A DNA stretch of 55,931 nucleotides, taken from NCBI GenBank assembly GCA_002483745.1, contig DLIM01000025.1, positions 1-55,931 of the forward strand. Reading direction: 5' to 3'. Below are positions 33,127 to 42,246 of this stretch, piece after piece. The DNA comes from Caryophanales bacterium UBA7642. GTDB taxonomy: Bacteria; Bacillota_I; Bacilli_A; RFN20; CAG-288. Position numbers and translations under genes: made by a program. Below the pieces are notes generated by a model. It had not been told where the DNA came from and searched no databases. It saw only the letters and a list, made by a program, of their open reading frames with translations. The number at the start of each line of letters is the position of its first letter. Within the stretch, counting starts at the first letter, position 1.

Positions 33127-34503
33127 TTAATCTTCCTTAGAAAGTCTTTTCTTAATCTCTTTGATGACTGAAGGGATGATGGGCTTATTGATTTCAACAT
33201 AAGAGCCTTGTCCTTGGATTTCTCTGATAGTTAAGCTTTGTCCATTGTAATTGATGGTTGTTTTTACCTTATATTCTATCTTTCCAACTAAAAAGCCGGC
33301 ATACATGAAATCATTCAGGCAGTCTTTTTCACTCTTCCAGACCTTGGTTATTTCGTTTTCTCTAAGAAGTACATTGATAGGTCTAATCTCACGATTGTCT
33401 TTTCTGACTTTGGGGGCGCCTTTATGAACTAAAGATGAAGGAAAATATGTTTTCCCTTGATTATTGGACACTAACCGGAATCTAAGAATGTTGTTGAATT
33501 CCTGATTCTCGTTAGGGGCATTAAAATAAATATCTTTCTGATAAGTGACTTTTTCAGTCTTAGAAAATTTCTTTAAATAGGCAATAGCCTTAGTATTAAG
33601 AACCGGAATTATTTCTTTAGTGATATAAAGGTCACCTGCTCTTAACTCAGAGAAGGTCATATCGTTGTTCAAAACAATATCAGCTTGGCTTCTTGAAGGA
33701 AGAATAGTAGATAAGTAGGCATTAACTATGTACTTAAAATACAAAGAAATAGTAAAGACATTATCTGCTGAAGTTAATTTAGCATCTCTGATGATACGTC
33801 TTAAGAAAAGAGACTTAGGGTTTCCATCGATAAAATTAGTAACTAAAGGAGCATCAGAAAGCTCATTGACTAAAAGTGGATCAAGCGCATAGATGCCTTC
33901 AACAATAATGACATCAAGTTTGGAGCCATCAATTATCTGCTTTGACGGCACCCTTTCAGAAACGACCTTAGAGTAGGTCTTTTCCTGTATTTTTTTGCCA
34001 TCTAAAAGTTTCTTAACATCCAAAGCAGCTTCTTTTAAGTTATAAACTGAGGGCTCATCAAAGTTCAGTTTCTTCCACTCATTCTCAAGTCCTTTAATAA
34101 AAAGAGGCATATCCTTAGCATGCAAAAGTTCTCTAGTATTGGATTCAATTTCTTTTAAGATCGAAGGCGAGTACTTTTTATCGAAAGGAACATTATAAAT
34201 AATCTTTTTAATTACCCTTTCAATCTCTTCAATGTTCTTCAATTTGCCATGAAAGTAATTCTGGTTAACTTTGTTAGGGATGATACCAGAGAGACCAAAA
34301 TTATATTGATCAAGAGAAATAATGACTGAGTGATGTTTACTGGCACCTAAAAGATTTCTCAAATACCTAGCCGCATAGGATTTCCCTGAGGAAGAAGCGC
34401 CAGAAATCAGAACCACAGCTTTTGGTTTAGTCTCCTGTATTTCTTCTATCAAGTCGAGATTAGCAAATCCAAACTTATCAATATGGTGATATTCAAAGCT
34501 CAT
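33127..34503 (-). CDS. Uridine kinase-like P-loop kinase fused to a CYTH-like domain
   Basis: 458 residues. N-terminal half: a uridine kinase/phosphoribulokinase-type P-loop kinase with Walker A 'GASSSGKS' (35-42), 'SLDQYNFG' corresponding to the substrate Asp region, and 'KLDVIIVEGIYAL' as the Walker B-like strand. C-terminal part (about 310-455): beta-rich, with 'YQKDIYFNAP', 'ILRFRLV', 'GKIEYKVKT' and 'TIREIQGQGSYVEI', which has the alternating charged strands of CYTH/triphosphate-tunnel proteins, though a clear N-terminal ExExK is not seen. Uridine kinase-CYTH fusions are known from plant TTM1/TTM2. Substrate here is unknown. It is 3' in an operon with the CvpA-like and DJ-1 genes, one base after the CvpA-like stop. 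Confidence 0.75.
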   Translation of the reverse strand: MSFEYHHIDKFGFANLDLIEEIQETKPKAVVLISGASSSGKSYAARYLRNLLGASKHHSVIISLDQYNFGLSGIIPNKVNQNYFHGKLKNIEEIERVIKKIIYNVPFDKKYSPSILKEIESNTRELLHAKDMPLFIKGLENEWKKLNFDEPSVYNLKEAALDVKKLLDGKKIQEKTYSKVVSERVPSKQIIDGSKLDVIIVEGIYALDPLLVNELSDAPLVTNFIDGNPKSLFLRRIIRDAKLTSADNVFTISLYFKYIVNAYLSTILPSRSQADIVLNNDMTFSELRAGDLYITKEIIPVLNTKAIAYLKKFSKTEKVTYQKDIYFNAPNENQEFNNILRFRLVSNNQGKTYFPSSLVHKGAPKVRKDNREIRPINVLLRENEITKVWKSEKDCLNDFMYAGFLVGKIEYKVKTTINYNGQSLTIREIQGQGSYVEINKPIIPSVIKEIKKRLSKED

Positions 34504-35289
34504 CTAGTTCACCTTTAAAGTTATCCAATTAAGTAAAGAAGCAGCAGAATTATAGAAAAGCCTGCCAATAGAGAAAGTGGAAGAATCATCTAGCTTCAAA
34601 TCAGAGACAAGCCAATTGTTTAAACCAGTGACACCATTATTCAAAGTCAGCTGATCAATTAAAACTAAAACCATCATCAAACCGAAAATGAAGACTGAAG
34701 TTAAAACAATCTTGCTGATTGATCCGGCAAATCTTCCTAAGAAGCTTTTACCTTTCTCACCAAAGATATCTCTTTCTTCACTGCTTTCATTGCCGTTACT
34801 ATCCTTAGAAGAGACTTTATGTTTGCATAGAGCCTTAACGATAGCGAAAGAGACAATAAAGAAGACTAGCACACAGATAGCAATCAAAGTCCAAAAAGCA
34901 AAAGAAGAACCTAAAGCCGAGCTGACCGTTTTATTAGTAACCGTAGCTCTTGTGATAAACATCGGCTTAAAGAAAGTCGGAAATCCTAAATCACCTAAAG
35001 CAGTCGACATGGCACTCTCCTTGGCCGAAGAATCAAGAGAGGAGATATCCAATGTAAAGTCAGAAGTAGTTGGAAGCTTAGAAGCAAAGAAAGAAGTCAG
35101 AGAGGAATTACCTAAGGAAGTATTCATCAAGGCTCTAGCTACCGGTACGCCACCAAAATAGCCGACTAAGGCCCCAACCAAAAAAGCAAACCTACCTGCT
35201 CCGTTCTTTCCGAATCCTTTGGCAAAGCCCCAAAGAAAAGCTAGAATCAGCAAAACAATGATGACAATATCAATAATTCCAAGTTTCAT
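34504..35289 (-). CDS. CvpA-family membrane protein
   Basis: 261 residues with four or so membrane segments: 'IDIVIIVLLILAFLWGFAKG' at residues 5-25 is the typical CvpA opening, with Gly-rich 'GRFAFLVGALVGYFGG' next, and segments at about 130-155 and 195-220. A hydrophilic loop lies between the last two. CvpA relatives are inner-membrane proteins linked to purF regulation or envelope maintenance; no enzymatic function is known. The start overlaps the stop of the DJ-1-like gene (TAATG), and it is one base away from the kinase-CYTH gene, so the three are one operon. Confidence 0.65.
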   Translation of the reverse strand: MKLGIIDIVIIVLLILAFLWGFAKGFGKNGAGRFAFLVGALVGYFGGVPVARALMNTSLGNSSLTSFFASKLPTTSDFTLDISSLDSSAKESAMSTALGDLGFPTFFKPMFITRATVTNKTVSSALGSSFAFWTLIAICVLVFFIVSFAIVKALCKHKVSSKDSNGNESSEERDIFGEKGKSFLGRFAGSISKIVLTSVFIFGLMMVLVLIDQLTLNNGVTGLNNWLVSDLKLDDSSTFSIGRLFYNSAASLLNWITLKVN

Positions 35290-35822
35290 TAATAATAGAT
35301 GCTATCCTTGATTTTCTTTTCAAATTCTTCACCCTTGAGTTCTTTGATGATAGCTAAGCCAAAATCGATAGTAGCTGAGCAGCTTCTTCCAGTGATTAAT
35401 TTACCATCGACAACCACATACTGATCTAAGAAGGTACCGCCAAAGTCTTCATTCATAGAAGTAAAGCAGGTATATTTCTTGCCACTTAATAACCCAAGAT
35501 GACCTAAAATAGTCGGCCCGGCACAGATAGCGGCAAGATATTTGCCAGAAGAAGCAAAATAATTGATTAATTTAAGAAAATCAGGATTGCGTTCTTCAGC
35601 AATATATTCTGGTCCACCAGGAATGACTAACATATCATAGCTAGTAGGATCGATTGTGCTTAAATCAACTAGCTCAGAGCAGGTGACATCATAACGGCCG
35701 GTTGCCTTGTCATCATCAATTGCGGCTAAAGTCACTTCAATCCCAGCTCTTCTTAAAAGGGCAATCGTTCCAATAGCCTCTAATTCTTCAAAGCCATCAG
35801 TTATTACTTCAAGAACTTTCAT
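35289..35822 (-). CDS. DJ-1/PfpI family protein
   Basis: 177 residues, the usual single-domain length of DJ-1/ThiJ/PfpI proteins. The nucleophilic-elbow cysteine lies in 'LAAICAGPTILG', and the conserved acidic residue in 'TDGFEELEAIGTIALLRRAG'. 'DMLVIPGG' precedes the elbow. Members act as protein chaperones, glyoxalases or deglycases; the sequence does not decide. I chose ATG 35822, preceded by GGGGG; longer upstream starts would add a hydrophobic stretch absent from the family and overlap the promoter. It is the first gene of the operon that continues with the CvpA-like and kinase-CYTH genes, and it diverges from aguA. Confidence 0.88.
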   Translation of the reverse strand: MKVLEVITDGFEELEAIGTIALLRRAGIEVTLAAIDDDKATGRYDVTCSELVDLSTIDPTSYDMLVIPGGPEYIAEERNPDFLKLINYFASSGKYLAAICAGPTILGHLGLLSGKKYTCFTSMNEDFGGTFLDQYVVVDGKLITGRSCSATIDFGLAIIKELKGEEFEKKIKDSIYY

Positions 35823-35908
35823 AATTAACCCCCATCTATAAATTTCTTTAAACAAAGTTCCTATTATTTTATATAATATGTTAGTTGAAATAAAGTAAAA
35901 CAAATTAA

Positions 35909-37048
35909 ATGCGCACTATTGTTAAAGAAAAGAATTCAAGCCTAGGTTATTCCTTCCCTTTTGAAGGAGAAAAGCATCTTGCTACCTTGATTATCCTCCC
36001 TTATCGGGAAGATACTTGGAGAGAGTCTGCTCTTCCAGCTTTAGAGGAATACTTAAGCTTAGTCAAGGCAATCAGCCAATTTGAAAGAGTCGTAATCATT
36101 ATTGATCCTCGGATTTCCTATCAGACGGTCAAGAATTTTCAGCTTCCCAATGTCACTATCCTAAGGTTATATAGTGATGATAGCTGGGCTAGAGATACCT
36201 TGCCGGTCTTCCTGAAAGACCAGAAAGACGATCTTTTAGGTGTGGATTTCGGTTTCAATAGCTGGGGTGGAGATTTTAATGGTCTTTATAAGCCTTGGGA
36301 TTTAGATAATGCTATTGGAAGAAAAGTCCTCTTAGAATTAAAGATTCCTCGATTAGCAGAAAAGGATTTCATCCTAGAAGGTGGAAGCATTCATACCGAT
36401 GGAGAAGGAACACTTCTAACTACCTCTGAATGCCTTCTTTCCAAAGGAAGGAACCCAAACCTTACTCAAAGTCAGATTGAAGATGAATTAAAGAAAACTC
36501 TAAATATTCAGAAAGTCCTCTTTTTGCCTTTTGGAATCTATGAAGATGAAACCAGCGGGCATGTCGATAACATTGCTTGCTTTTTAAAGCCAGGTACCGT
36601 CTTATTATCCTGGACTGATGATAAAAACGACCCTCAGTATGATCGTTCTTTGAAAGATTTGGAATATTTGGAAAGTGTCACTGATGCAAAAGGTAGAAAA
36701 CTTGAGATTATTAGAATGCCTCTACCCTCAGTCCAGTATCTAAGCGATAAAGAGGCTAGCGGCATTAAAATCGATGGCAAAGCCATTGAAAGAAAAGGCG
36801 GTAGACGTCTAGCTGCCTCTTATGTGAATTTCTATATGGGCCAGGATTTCATAATTCTTCCTCAGTTCCATGATGCTATGGATGAAAAGGCTGTTACAAT
36901 CCTTGATAGTTTCTATCAGGGAAAGAAGAAAATAATCCCCCTTTACTCAAGAGAAATCCTTCTTGGCGGTGGCAACCTCCATTGCGTCACTAAGCAGGTT
37001 CCATATTCGGACTTATATGAAGTCGAACCCAAGGAGAACGAAAAATGA
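35909..37048 (+). CDS. aguA: Agmatine deiminase
   Basis: 379 residues. It hydrolyses agmatine to N-carbamoylputrescine and ammonia. Guanidino-group-modifying family motifs are 'DDSWARDTLP', 'FILEGGSIHTDGEGTLLTT', 'DETSGHVDNIACFL' and the nucleophile Cys358 in 'GGGNLHCVTKQVP', which fits the family's C357-type position. The stop codon TGA overlaps the aguB start by 4 bases (ATGA). There is no strong Shine-Dalgarno ahead of its ATG, and the promoter lies in the short gap to the DJ-1-like gene. Confidence 0.95.
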   Translation: MRTIVKEKNSSLGYSFPFEGEKHLATLIILPYREDTWRESALPALEEYLSLVKAISQFERVVIIIDPRISYQTVKNFQLPNVTILRLYSDDSWARDTLPVFLKDQKDDLLGVDFGFNSWGGDFNGLYKPWDLDNAIGRKVLLELKIPRLAEKDFILEGGSIHTDGEGTLLTTSECLLSKGRNPNLTQSQIEDELKKTLNIQKVLFLPFGIYEDETSGHVDNIACFLKPGTVLLSWTDDKNDPQYDRSLKDLEYLESVTDAKGRKLEIIRMPLPSVQYLSDKEASGIKIDGKAIERKGGRRLAASYVNFYMGQDFIILPQFHDAMDEKAVTILDSFYQGKKKIIPLYSREILLGGGNLHCVTKQVPYSDLYEVEPKENEK

Positions 37049-37920
37049 AAGTAACCTTATCGGCAACTCAGATGAGCTGTTCTAGTAGCTATGATGAAAA
37101 CATCAAAAAGGCTACTAAGATAATCAAAGAAGCCAAAAAGCAAGGCGCCGATGTAGTTCTGCTCCAAGAGCTTTTTGAAAGAAATTACTTCTGCCAGATT
37201 GAAGATTACAGTCGCTTTGATTTTGCTGAAGATTATCAGCACAGCAGGACACTAGATTATTTTGAAAAGGTAGCCAAAGATAACCAGGTTGTACTTCCGG
37301 TTTCCTTCTTTGAAAAAGCCGGAAACTGCTACTTCAACTCAATATGTGTTATTGATAGCACTGGAGAAAGATTAGGGCTATATAGGAAAACCCATATTCC
37401 AACAGGCGAATGCTATGAGGAAAAATTCTATTTCACTCCCGGAGATACCGGATTCAAGGTCTTCAATACCCATTATGGTAGATTAGGTATTGCTATCTGC
37501 TGGGATCAGTGGTTTTTAGAGACTGGAAGAATCCTGGCTTTAAAAGGTGCCCAATACTTGTTGTTCCCGACCGCTATTGGTTCAGAGCCGATTTTGCCTA
37601 TTGATTCTCAGCCCCATTGGCAGAATGCCATGGTTGGTCAGTCAGCTTTAAACATCATGCCTGTTGTGGCCTCTAACAGAATCGGAACTGAAAAAGAAAA
37701 GAATTCCTCAATGACTTTCTTTGGCAGTTCATTCATTACCGATGAATGTGGAAACGTTGTTGCAAAAGCCAGCCGTGACAAGGAAGAAATTCTAGTCCAC
37801 TCTTTTGATTTGGATCAGATTGATGCTAAAAGAAGAGATTGGGGTATCTTCCGTGATCGTCGCCCTGAGATGTATAAGGACATTCTTTTAAATGATGCCA
37901 CTTCTAAGGAGAACAAATAA
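37045..37920 (+). CDS. aguB: N-carbamoylputrescine amidase
   Basis: 291 residues, nitrilase superfamily. It hydrolyses N-carbamoylputrescine, the aguA product, to putrescine, CO2 and ammonia. The Glu-Lys-Cys triad is visible as E42 ('LLQELFER'), K115 ('GLYRKTHIP') and C152 ('GIAICWDQWF'), and 'DSQPHWQNAMVGQSALN' is characteristic of the AguB subgroup. The 4-bp overlap with aguA and a 1-base overlap (TAATG) with the exonuclease gene show a tight operon. The AGGAGAACG site lies inside the aguA end. Confidence 0.95.
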   Translation: MKVTLSATQMSCSSSYDENIKKATKIIKEAKKQGADVVLLQELFERNYFCQIEDYSRFDFAEDYQHSRTLDYFEKVAKDNQVVLPVSFFEKAGNCYFNSICVIDSTGERLGLYRKTHIPTGECYEEKFYFTPGDTGFKVFNTHYGRLGIAICWDQWFLETGRILALKGAQYLLFPTAIGSEPILPIDSQPHWQNAMVGQSALNIMPVVASNRIGTEKEKNSSMTFFGSSFITDECGNVVAKASRDKEEILVHSFDLDQIDAKRRDWGIFRDRRPEMYKDILLNDATSKENK

Positions 37921-38684
37921 TGGTTTTCTTATCATTCAATGTAAATTCTATCCGTGCCTATCTAAAGAAAGGCTTTGTTGATCAGATTGAAAAGCTTAAG
38001 CCTGACTTTTTAGGCATTGAAGAATTGAAGCTTACTGAGACTGAGCATAAGGATTTCCCTTATATGCCTGAAGCTTATACGCCTTATTGGAGTGTCTCCA
38101 AGATCAAGAAAGGCTATGCTGGAACAGCAATTCTAGCAAAGAAAAAGCCGATAAGTGTTAACTATGGCCTAATTGACCACAAATACGATGATGAAGGAAG
38201 AGCTATCACTCTTGAATACCCGAGCTTCTATTATGTGAATCTTTATGTCCCTAATTCCGGTGAAGAATTAAAGCGTCTAGATTTCAGAATGGGATTTGAA
38301 AGCGATCTCCGCAACTACTTAACTGCTTTAATGAAGAAAAAACCGGTAATTGTATCAGGTGATTTGAACGTTGCTAACGAGCCTATCGATTTAAAGAACC
38401 CGGATAGCAACCATCATTCAGCTGGCTTCACCGATGAAGAAAGAAGAGAGTTCAAGAAGCTTCTTTCTATTGGATTTGTCGATACTTTCAGAACTCTTCA
38501 CCCAGATGAAAAGAAATACTCCTATTGGTCATACAAACGTAACGCCAGGGCTACCAATGCCGGATGGAGAATCGATTACTTCTTAGTCAGCAAGGAAATA
38601 TTCCCTAAAGTGAAGAAATCAGAAATTCTTAATGACGTCGAAGGTTCTGATCACTGTCCTATTCTTTTAGATATAGATCTTTGA
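37920..38684 (+). CDS. xth: Exodeoxyribonuclease III
   Basis: 254 residues of the exonuclease III/AP endonuclease family, which cuts at abasic sites and repairs 3' ends. The family order is present: 'FLSFNVNSIRAYLKKGF', 'DFLGIEELKL' (metal Glu, here 'EELK' instead of 'QETK'), 'YVPNSG', 'VSGDLNVAN', 'RIDYFLVS' and the terminal 'GSDHCPILLDI' (catalytic His). It starts one base into the aguB stop, so it is co-translated with the putrescine genes. Polyamines protect DNA, but any functional link is inference. Confidence 0.93.
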   Translation: MVFLSFNVNSIRAYLKKGFVDQIEKLKPDFLGIEELKLTETEHKDFPYMPEAYTPYWSVSKIKKGYAGTAILAKKKPISVNYGLIDHKYDDEGRAITLEYPSFYYVNLYVPNSGEELKRLDFRMGFESDLRNYLTALMKKKPVIVSGDLNVANEPIDLKNPDSNHHSAGFTDEERREFKKLLSIGFVDTFRTLHPDEKKYSYWSYKRNARATNAGWRIDYFLVSKEIFPKVKKSEILNDVEGSDHCPILLDIDL

Positions 38685-38797
38685 TTCTTAGATTAAAATT
38701 TAGCTTAACTTCATTGTTTTTTTAGTAATATTAGAGTAACTTATATGTATCAATAGGAATCTTTCTATATTAGTGATGCCTTTTTTTGGAGGAGAGA

Positions 38798-39691
38798 ATG
38801 ACAAACAAATATCTCATTTTAACTGATGCCTGCTGTGATCTATCACGAGCTGACTTGGAAAAGAATGGTATTTTAGTTGTTCCGATGGAGTTTTCTTTAG
38901 GGAAAGAAGTCTTTCTGACTGCTCCTAATAAAGATCAGCTTCCTATTTCAGTCTTTTATGACAAAATAAGGAAAGGGGAAAGGGGTGGCTCTTCTCATAT
39001 TACTACCTCATCTTATATTAATTTCCTTCGTCCTTATCTAGAAGATGGCAATGACATCATCCTAGTAACAGTATCAAGTGCCTTAAGTTCTAATTTCTCC
39101 CATGCTTTCTCAGCTGTGAACGCTTTAATCAATGAATACCCTGAAAGAACTATTAAAGTCTTGGATTGTTTAAACATAGGTTCCGGAATGGATCTTATCT
39201 TAACCTATATGGCTGATAATAAAGCAAAAGGCCTAAGTATCATGGACAACTATCTTGATGTCTATGATAAAATAGCCTTCGTTCATACTTGGGTTTCCAT
39301 AAAAGATTACAAAAACATCAATCACCGGGCTTTATTAAGCTTACCCCATGACTTTTTAATGAAATCCTTCAAAATGAGGCCTATTCTTCATATCGATAAC
39401 TGTGGCAACATGGCTTTAGCTAATTCTGCAAAAACCTCCAAAGTTGCCATGGATTTGCTTTTTAACCATGTTAAAGCGACAATCATAGAACCCACAAAGC
39501 AAACTATCTTCATTACCTGTGATATCAATACTACTGATGCTTTAGCGCTTAAAACCCGTTTAACCTCTGAGCTTAAAGTCAAAGAAGTAAAGATTCTTTC
39601 TAGTTCACCTATTATCTGTCTTAACTCCGGACTGAACACTTTAACTATCAGTTATTTAGGGAAAATGAGAAAGATTAAGCGTCCTATCTAA
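38798..39691 (+). CDS. DegV family fatty-acid-binding protein
   Basis: 297 residues. DegV proteins (FakB type) bind a fatty acid and present it to a fatty acid kinase. Features are 'YLILTDACCDLSRADLEKNG' opening, 'PISVFYDKIRKGERGGSSHI' with the 'TTSSY' acyl-carboxylate loop, 'TVSSALSSNFSHAF', 'VLDCLNIGSGM', and the C-terminal 'RPILHID' segment. I chose ATG 38798, preceded by TGGAGGAG; a TTG 12 bp upstream overlaps that site. The closing domain is a little divergent, and no kinase gene is in the window. Confidence 0.85.
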   Translation: MTNKYLILTDACCDLSRADLEKNGILVVPMEFSLGKEVFLTAPNKDQLPISVFYDKIRKGERGGSSHITTSSYINFLRPYLEDGNDIILVTVSSALSSNFSHAFSAVNALINEYPERTIKVLDCLNIGSGMDLILTYMADNKAKGLSIMDNYLDVYDKIAFVHTWVSIKDYKNINHRALLSLPHDFLMKSFKMRPILHIDNCGNMALANSAKTSKVAMDLLFNHVKATIIEPTKQTIFITCDINTTDALALKTRLTSELKVKEVKILSSSPIICLNSGLNTLTISYLGKMRKIKRPI

Positions 39692-39718
39692 AATTATTTA
39701 AATTAAGGAAAACCATAA

Positions 39719-41482
39719 ATGGATCAAAACAACAACACTGGTGCCCAAGCACCGAAAGTCAATTACGTTAGCGAAATCGGAAATTATCCGATCAAAGTCG
39801 TCGCTTTAGGCGGACTGGATGAGATGGGCAAGAACTGCTATGTCATCGAAGTCAACAATGATGTCTTCATTATCGAAGCAGGCTTGAAATACCCTAATGC
39901 TCAAATTCCTGGAGTCGATACTATTATTCCTGATTTTGACTATATCAGAGGAATAGCTAACCGTGTCAAAGCCATCATCATTACCCATGGCCACGATGAT
40001 CAATATGGAGCTTTACCCTACTTACTTAACATCTGCAATGCTCCTATCTATGCTACCGAAACCACTATTGCCATCATCAAAACCAGCTTAGCAAAGAAAT
40101 TTAGAAGAATCGATAATGCCAATTTTGTCAAAATAATGCCCAGTTCAACCATAACTATTTCCGGACATATCTTTGAATTATTCCAAACCACCCATAGTGT
40201 CGCCGAATCTTTCGGCTTTGCCTTAAAGACTGATTATGGAAATATTGTCTATACTTCTGATTTCATGTCCGATTATTCGCCTTTGAAAGGCTTCCAGTTC
40301 GATTTACCTAAGGTGGCCCGTCTTTCTGAAGGCGAAAAGACTTTCCTTTTGATGACCGAATCAGAAGCTGCTGATAAAGCAGGAATTGCTTCCCCTAACC
40401 ATAAGATCACTGATCAGATCAAGGAAATCATTGAAGATGCTTCTGGCAAAACCTTTATTTCTATCTACAGCCAGAACTTCTATAACATTCAGGAAGTCAT
40501 CAACTTAGCTAGAAGATTCCATAAGAAAATCTGCATTGCTAATCCTGAGCAGATTCCTTTCTTTGATGCCATGGCTAAAATCGGTGATATTGTTATCCCC
40601 GAATCCATGAGAATCACCCCTAATGAGATTCCTTTCAATAATCCTAACGATGTCATTGTCTTAGTCTCTGGCAATGGTGATTCCTTATTCAATTACAGCA
40701 AAGAAATCTGCTATGGCAATATTACCAACCTGAAAGTCAACACTAATGATACCTGGATTATTGCTTGTCCTTCAGTTCCCGGTACTGAGGTTGCTTATAC
40801 TGATGCTTCCGATACTATCTATAGAACTGACTGCCATGTCTTAGCTCTCACCAGAAAGAAAGTTTCTTCTATGCATGCTCAGCAGGAAGACTTAAAGATG
40901 ATGATTTCATTATTCCGCCCTAAATACTATATGCCGGTAAAAGGTGAATTCAGGCTTTTGATGGATAACGCCAAATTAGCCATTGATTTAGGTATTGGCT
41001 TAAATCACTTCAACACTTTCGTCTACGATAACGGCATGGCCTTAGCCTTCGACTATAATGGCAATGTCGTCAGGAAGATTATCAATGTCAAAAACGGTGA
41101 TGTTATGGTCGATGGGACCTCAGTCGGTGATGTCAAGGAAGCCGCTATAACTGAAAGAACCCAGATGGCTGATGGCGGAATCGTCTTAATCGGCTTGACT
41201 ATCTCTTCCAAGAAGAAAAAGATTGTCTCTTCGCCTGATATCCAGATGCGTGGATTCCTCTATCTCAAGGACAGTGAACCGGTTATCAACCAGGTTACTA
41301 ATATTCTCTTATCCCAAGTCAATTTTTGCCTCGATAGCGGCAAAAGAATCAATTGTCAGGAGATTGAAAAGAAAGTCTCCGAAAAGGTCTCACGTTTCAT
41401 CTTCAAGTCTACTTCAAAGGAGCCTTCCATTCTCTGCGAGATTCTCGACGTTGATACCCTTGAGAGTATTGACCCTCGCTAA
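39719..41482 (+). CDS. rnj: Ribonuclease J with altered catalytic motifs (J2-like)
   Basis: 587 residues: metallo-beta-lactamase, beta-CASP and C-terminal domains of RNase J, an RNA-maturing and degrading exo/endonuclease. The metal motif usually H-x-H-x-D-H reads H90-G-H92-D-D94-Q95, and the later 'PVHGEYR' motif reads 'PVKGEFR' with Lys408. 'QTTHSVAESFG' and 'YTSDF' are intact, while the beta-CASP 'SGHA' reads 'SSMHA'. Two lost histidines resemble the degenerate RNase J2 subunit, which supports an active J1 partner encoded elsewhere. The ribosome binding site is weak (AAGGAAAA). It follows DegV by 27 bp. Confidence 0.85.
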   Translation: MDQNNNTGAQAPKVNYVSEIGNYPIKVVALGGLDEMGKNCYVIEVNNDVFIIEAGLKYPNAQIPGVDTIIPDFDYIRGIANRVKAIIITHGHDDQYGALPYLLNICNAPIYATETTIAIIKTSLAKKFRRIDNANFVKIMPSSTITISGHIFELFQTTHSVAESFGFALKTDYGNIVYTSDFMSDYSPLKGFQFDLPKVARLSEGEKTFLLMTESEAADKAGIASPNHKITDQIKEIIEDASGKTFISIYSQNFYNIQEVINLARRFHKKICIANPEQIPFFDAMAKIGDIVIPESMRITPNEIPFNNPNDVIVLVSGNGDSLFNYSKEICYGNITNLKVNTNDTWIIACPSVPGTEVAYTDASDTIYRTDCHVLALTRKKVSSMHAQQEDLKMMISLFRPKYYMPVKGEFRLLMDNAKLAIDLGIGLNHFNTFVYDNGMALAFDYNGNVVRKIINVKNGDVMVDGTSVGDVKEAAITERTQMADGGIVLIGLTISSKKKKIVSSPDIQMRGFLYLKDSEPVINQVTNILLSQVNFCLDSGKRINCQEIEKKVSEKVSRFIFKSTSKEPSILCEILDVDTLESIDPR

Positions 41483-41495
41483 AAAGCTTTGCAAC

Positions 41496-41533
41496 AAAAA
41501 AAGGTTACTGGAGATAATCCAATAACCTTTTTT
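41496..41533. terminator. Bidirectional terminator between rnj and deoC
   Basis: AAAAAAGGTTA pairs with TAACCTTTTTT around a 15-base loop, between two convergent genes; T-runs exist on both strands. Confidence 0.85.
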
Positions 41534-41548
41534 AGTTTAAGAAATAGT

Positions 41549-42187
41549 CTACTTGATCAGCTCAACACCGTGAGAAGTACCAATACGGGTGGCCCCAGCC
41601 TTAATCATAGCAATCATGGTGTCCTTGTCTCTAATTCCACCGGCGGCTTTAACGCCCATATCCGGGCCAACCGTCTTTCTCATCAAAGCGACATCACTAA
41701 CAGTGGCTCCGCCTTTAGAGAAGCCAGTAGAAGTCTTAACAAAGTCAGCTCCGGCAGCTTTAGCTAGCTTGCAGGCTCTAACCTTTTCTTCATCGGTAAG
41801 TAAGCAGCATTCAATGATGACTTTCAATGTTAGATGTCCGCAGACCTTCTTTAACTCAGCAATTTCGGTCTCGACATATTTGTCATCGTGGTCTTTCAGT
41901 CTTCCGACATTGATGACCATATCAAGTTCCTGTGCGCCCTCAAAGATAGCTTCCTTAGCTTCGGAGATCTTAGCAGCCATCAAAGTAGCACCTAAAGGGA
42001 AACCAATGACAGTACAGACTTTAGTATCACTGCCTTTAAGAAGTCTAGCAGCTAAAGGTATATAGCAAGGGTTGATGCAGACAGAGGCAAAATGATTGTC
42101 TTTTGCTTCTTGGCAAAGCTTCTCAATGTCAGCTTTAGTAGCTTCTGGCTTTAAGTCAGTGTGGTCAATAAAACGATTATATTCCAT
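41549..42187 (-). CDS. deoC: Deoxyribose-phosphate aldolase
   Basis: 212 residues. It cleaves 2-deoxyribose 5-phosphate to acetaldehyde and glyceraldehyde 3-phosphate, the last step of deoxynucleoside breakdown. The Schiff-base lysine is K151 in 'GADFVKTSTGFSKGGAT', the second lysine lies near 'AAGGIRDKDT', and 'ELDMVINVG' is the conserved aspartate strand. It ends 16 bp from the bidirectional terminator. With the nucleoside importer elsewhere in the window, it indicates nucleoside catabolism into glycolysis; no nucleoside phosphorylase is seen here. Confidence 0.95.
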   Translation of the reverse strand: MEYNRFIDHTDLKPEATKADIEKLCQEAKDNHFASVCINPCYIPLAARLLKGSDTKVCTVIGFPLGATLMAAKISEAKEAIFEGAQELDMVINVGRLKDHDDKYVETEIAELKKVCGHLTLKVIIECCLLTDEEKVRACKLAKAAGADFVKTSTGFSKGGATVSDVALMRKTVGPDMGVKAAGGIRDKDTMIAMIKAGATRIGTSHGVELIK

Positions 42188-42246
42188 GGTATTACCATCC
42201 TTGACACTATTCTAGCAAAAATGTTTGTCTTTTTTAAGGGTAGCTA

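Noticed and set aside
34688..35161. A 157-residue plus-strand frame antisense to the CvpA-like gene
   Set aside because: It is a mirror of the Ser/Leu-rich CvpA-like gene with no start signal.
41589..42065. A 158-residue plus-strand frame antisense to deoC
   Set aside because: It lies wholly inside the strong deoC gene and has no ribosome binding site or recognisable domain.
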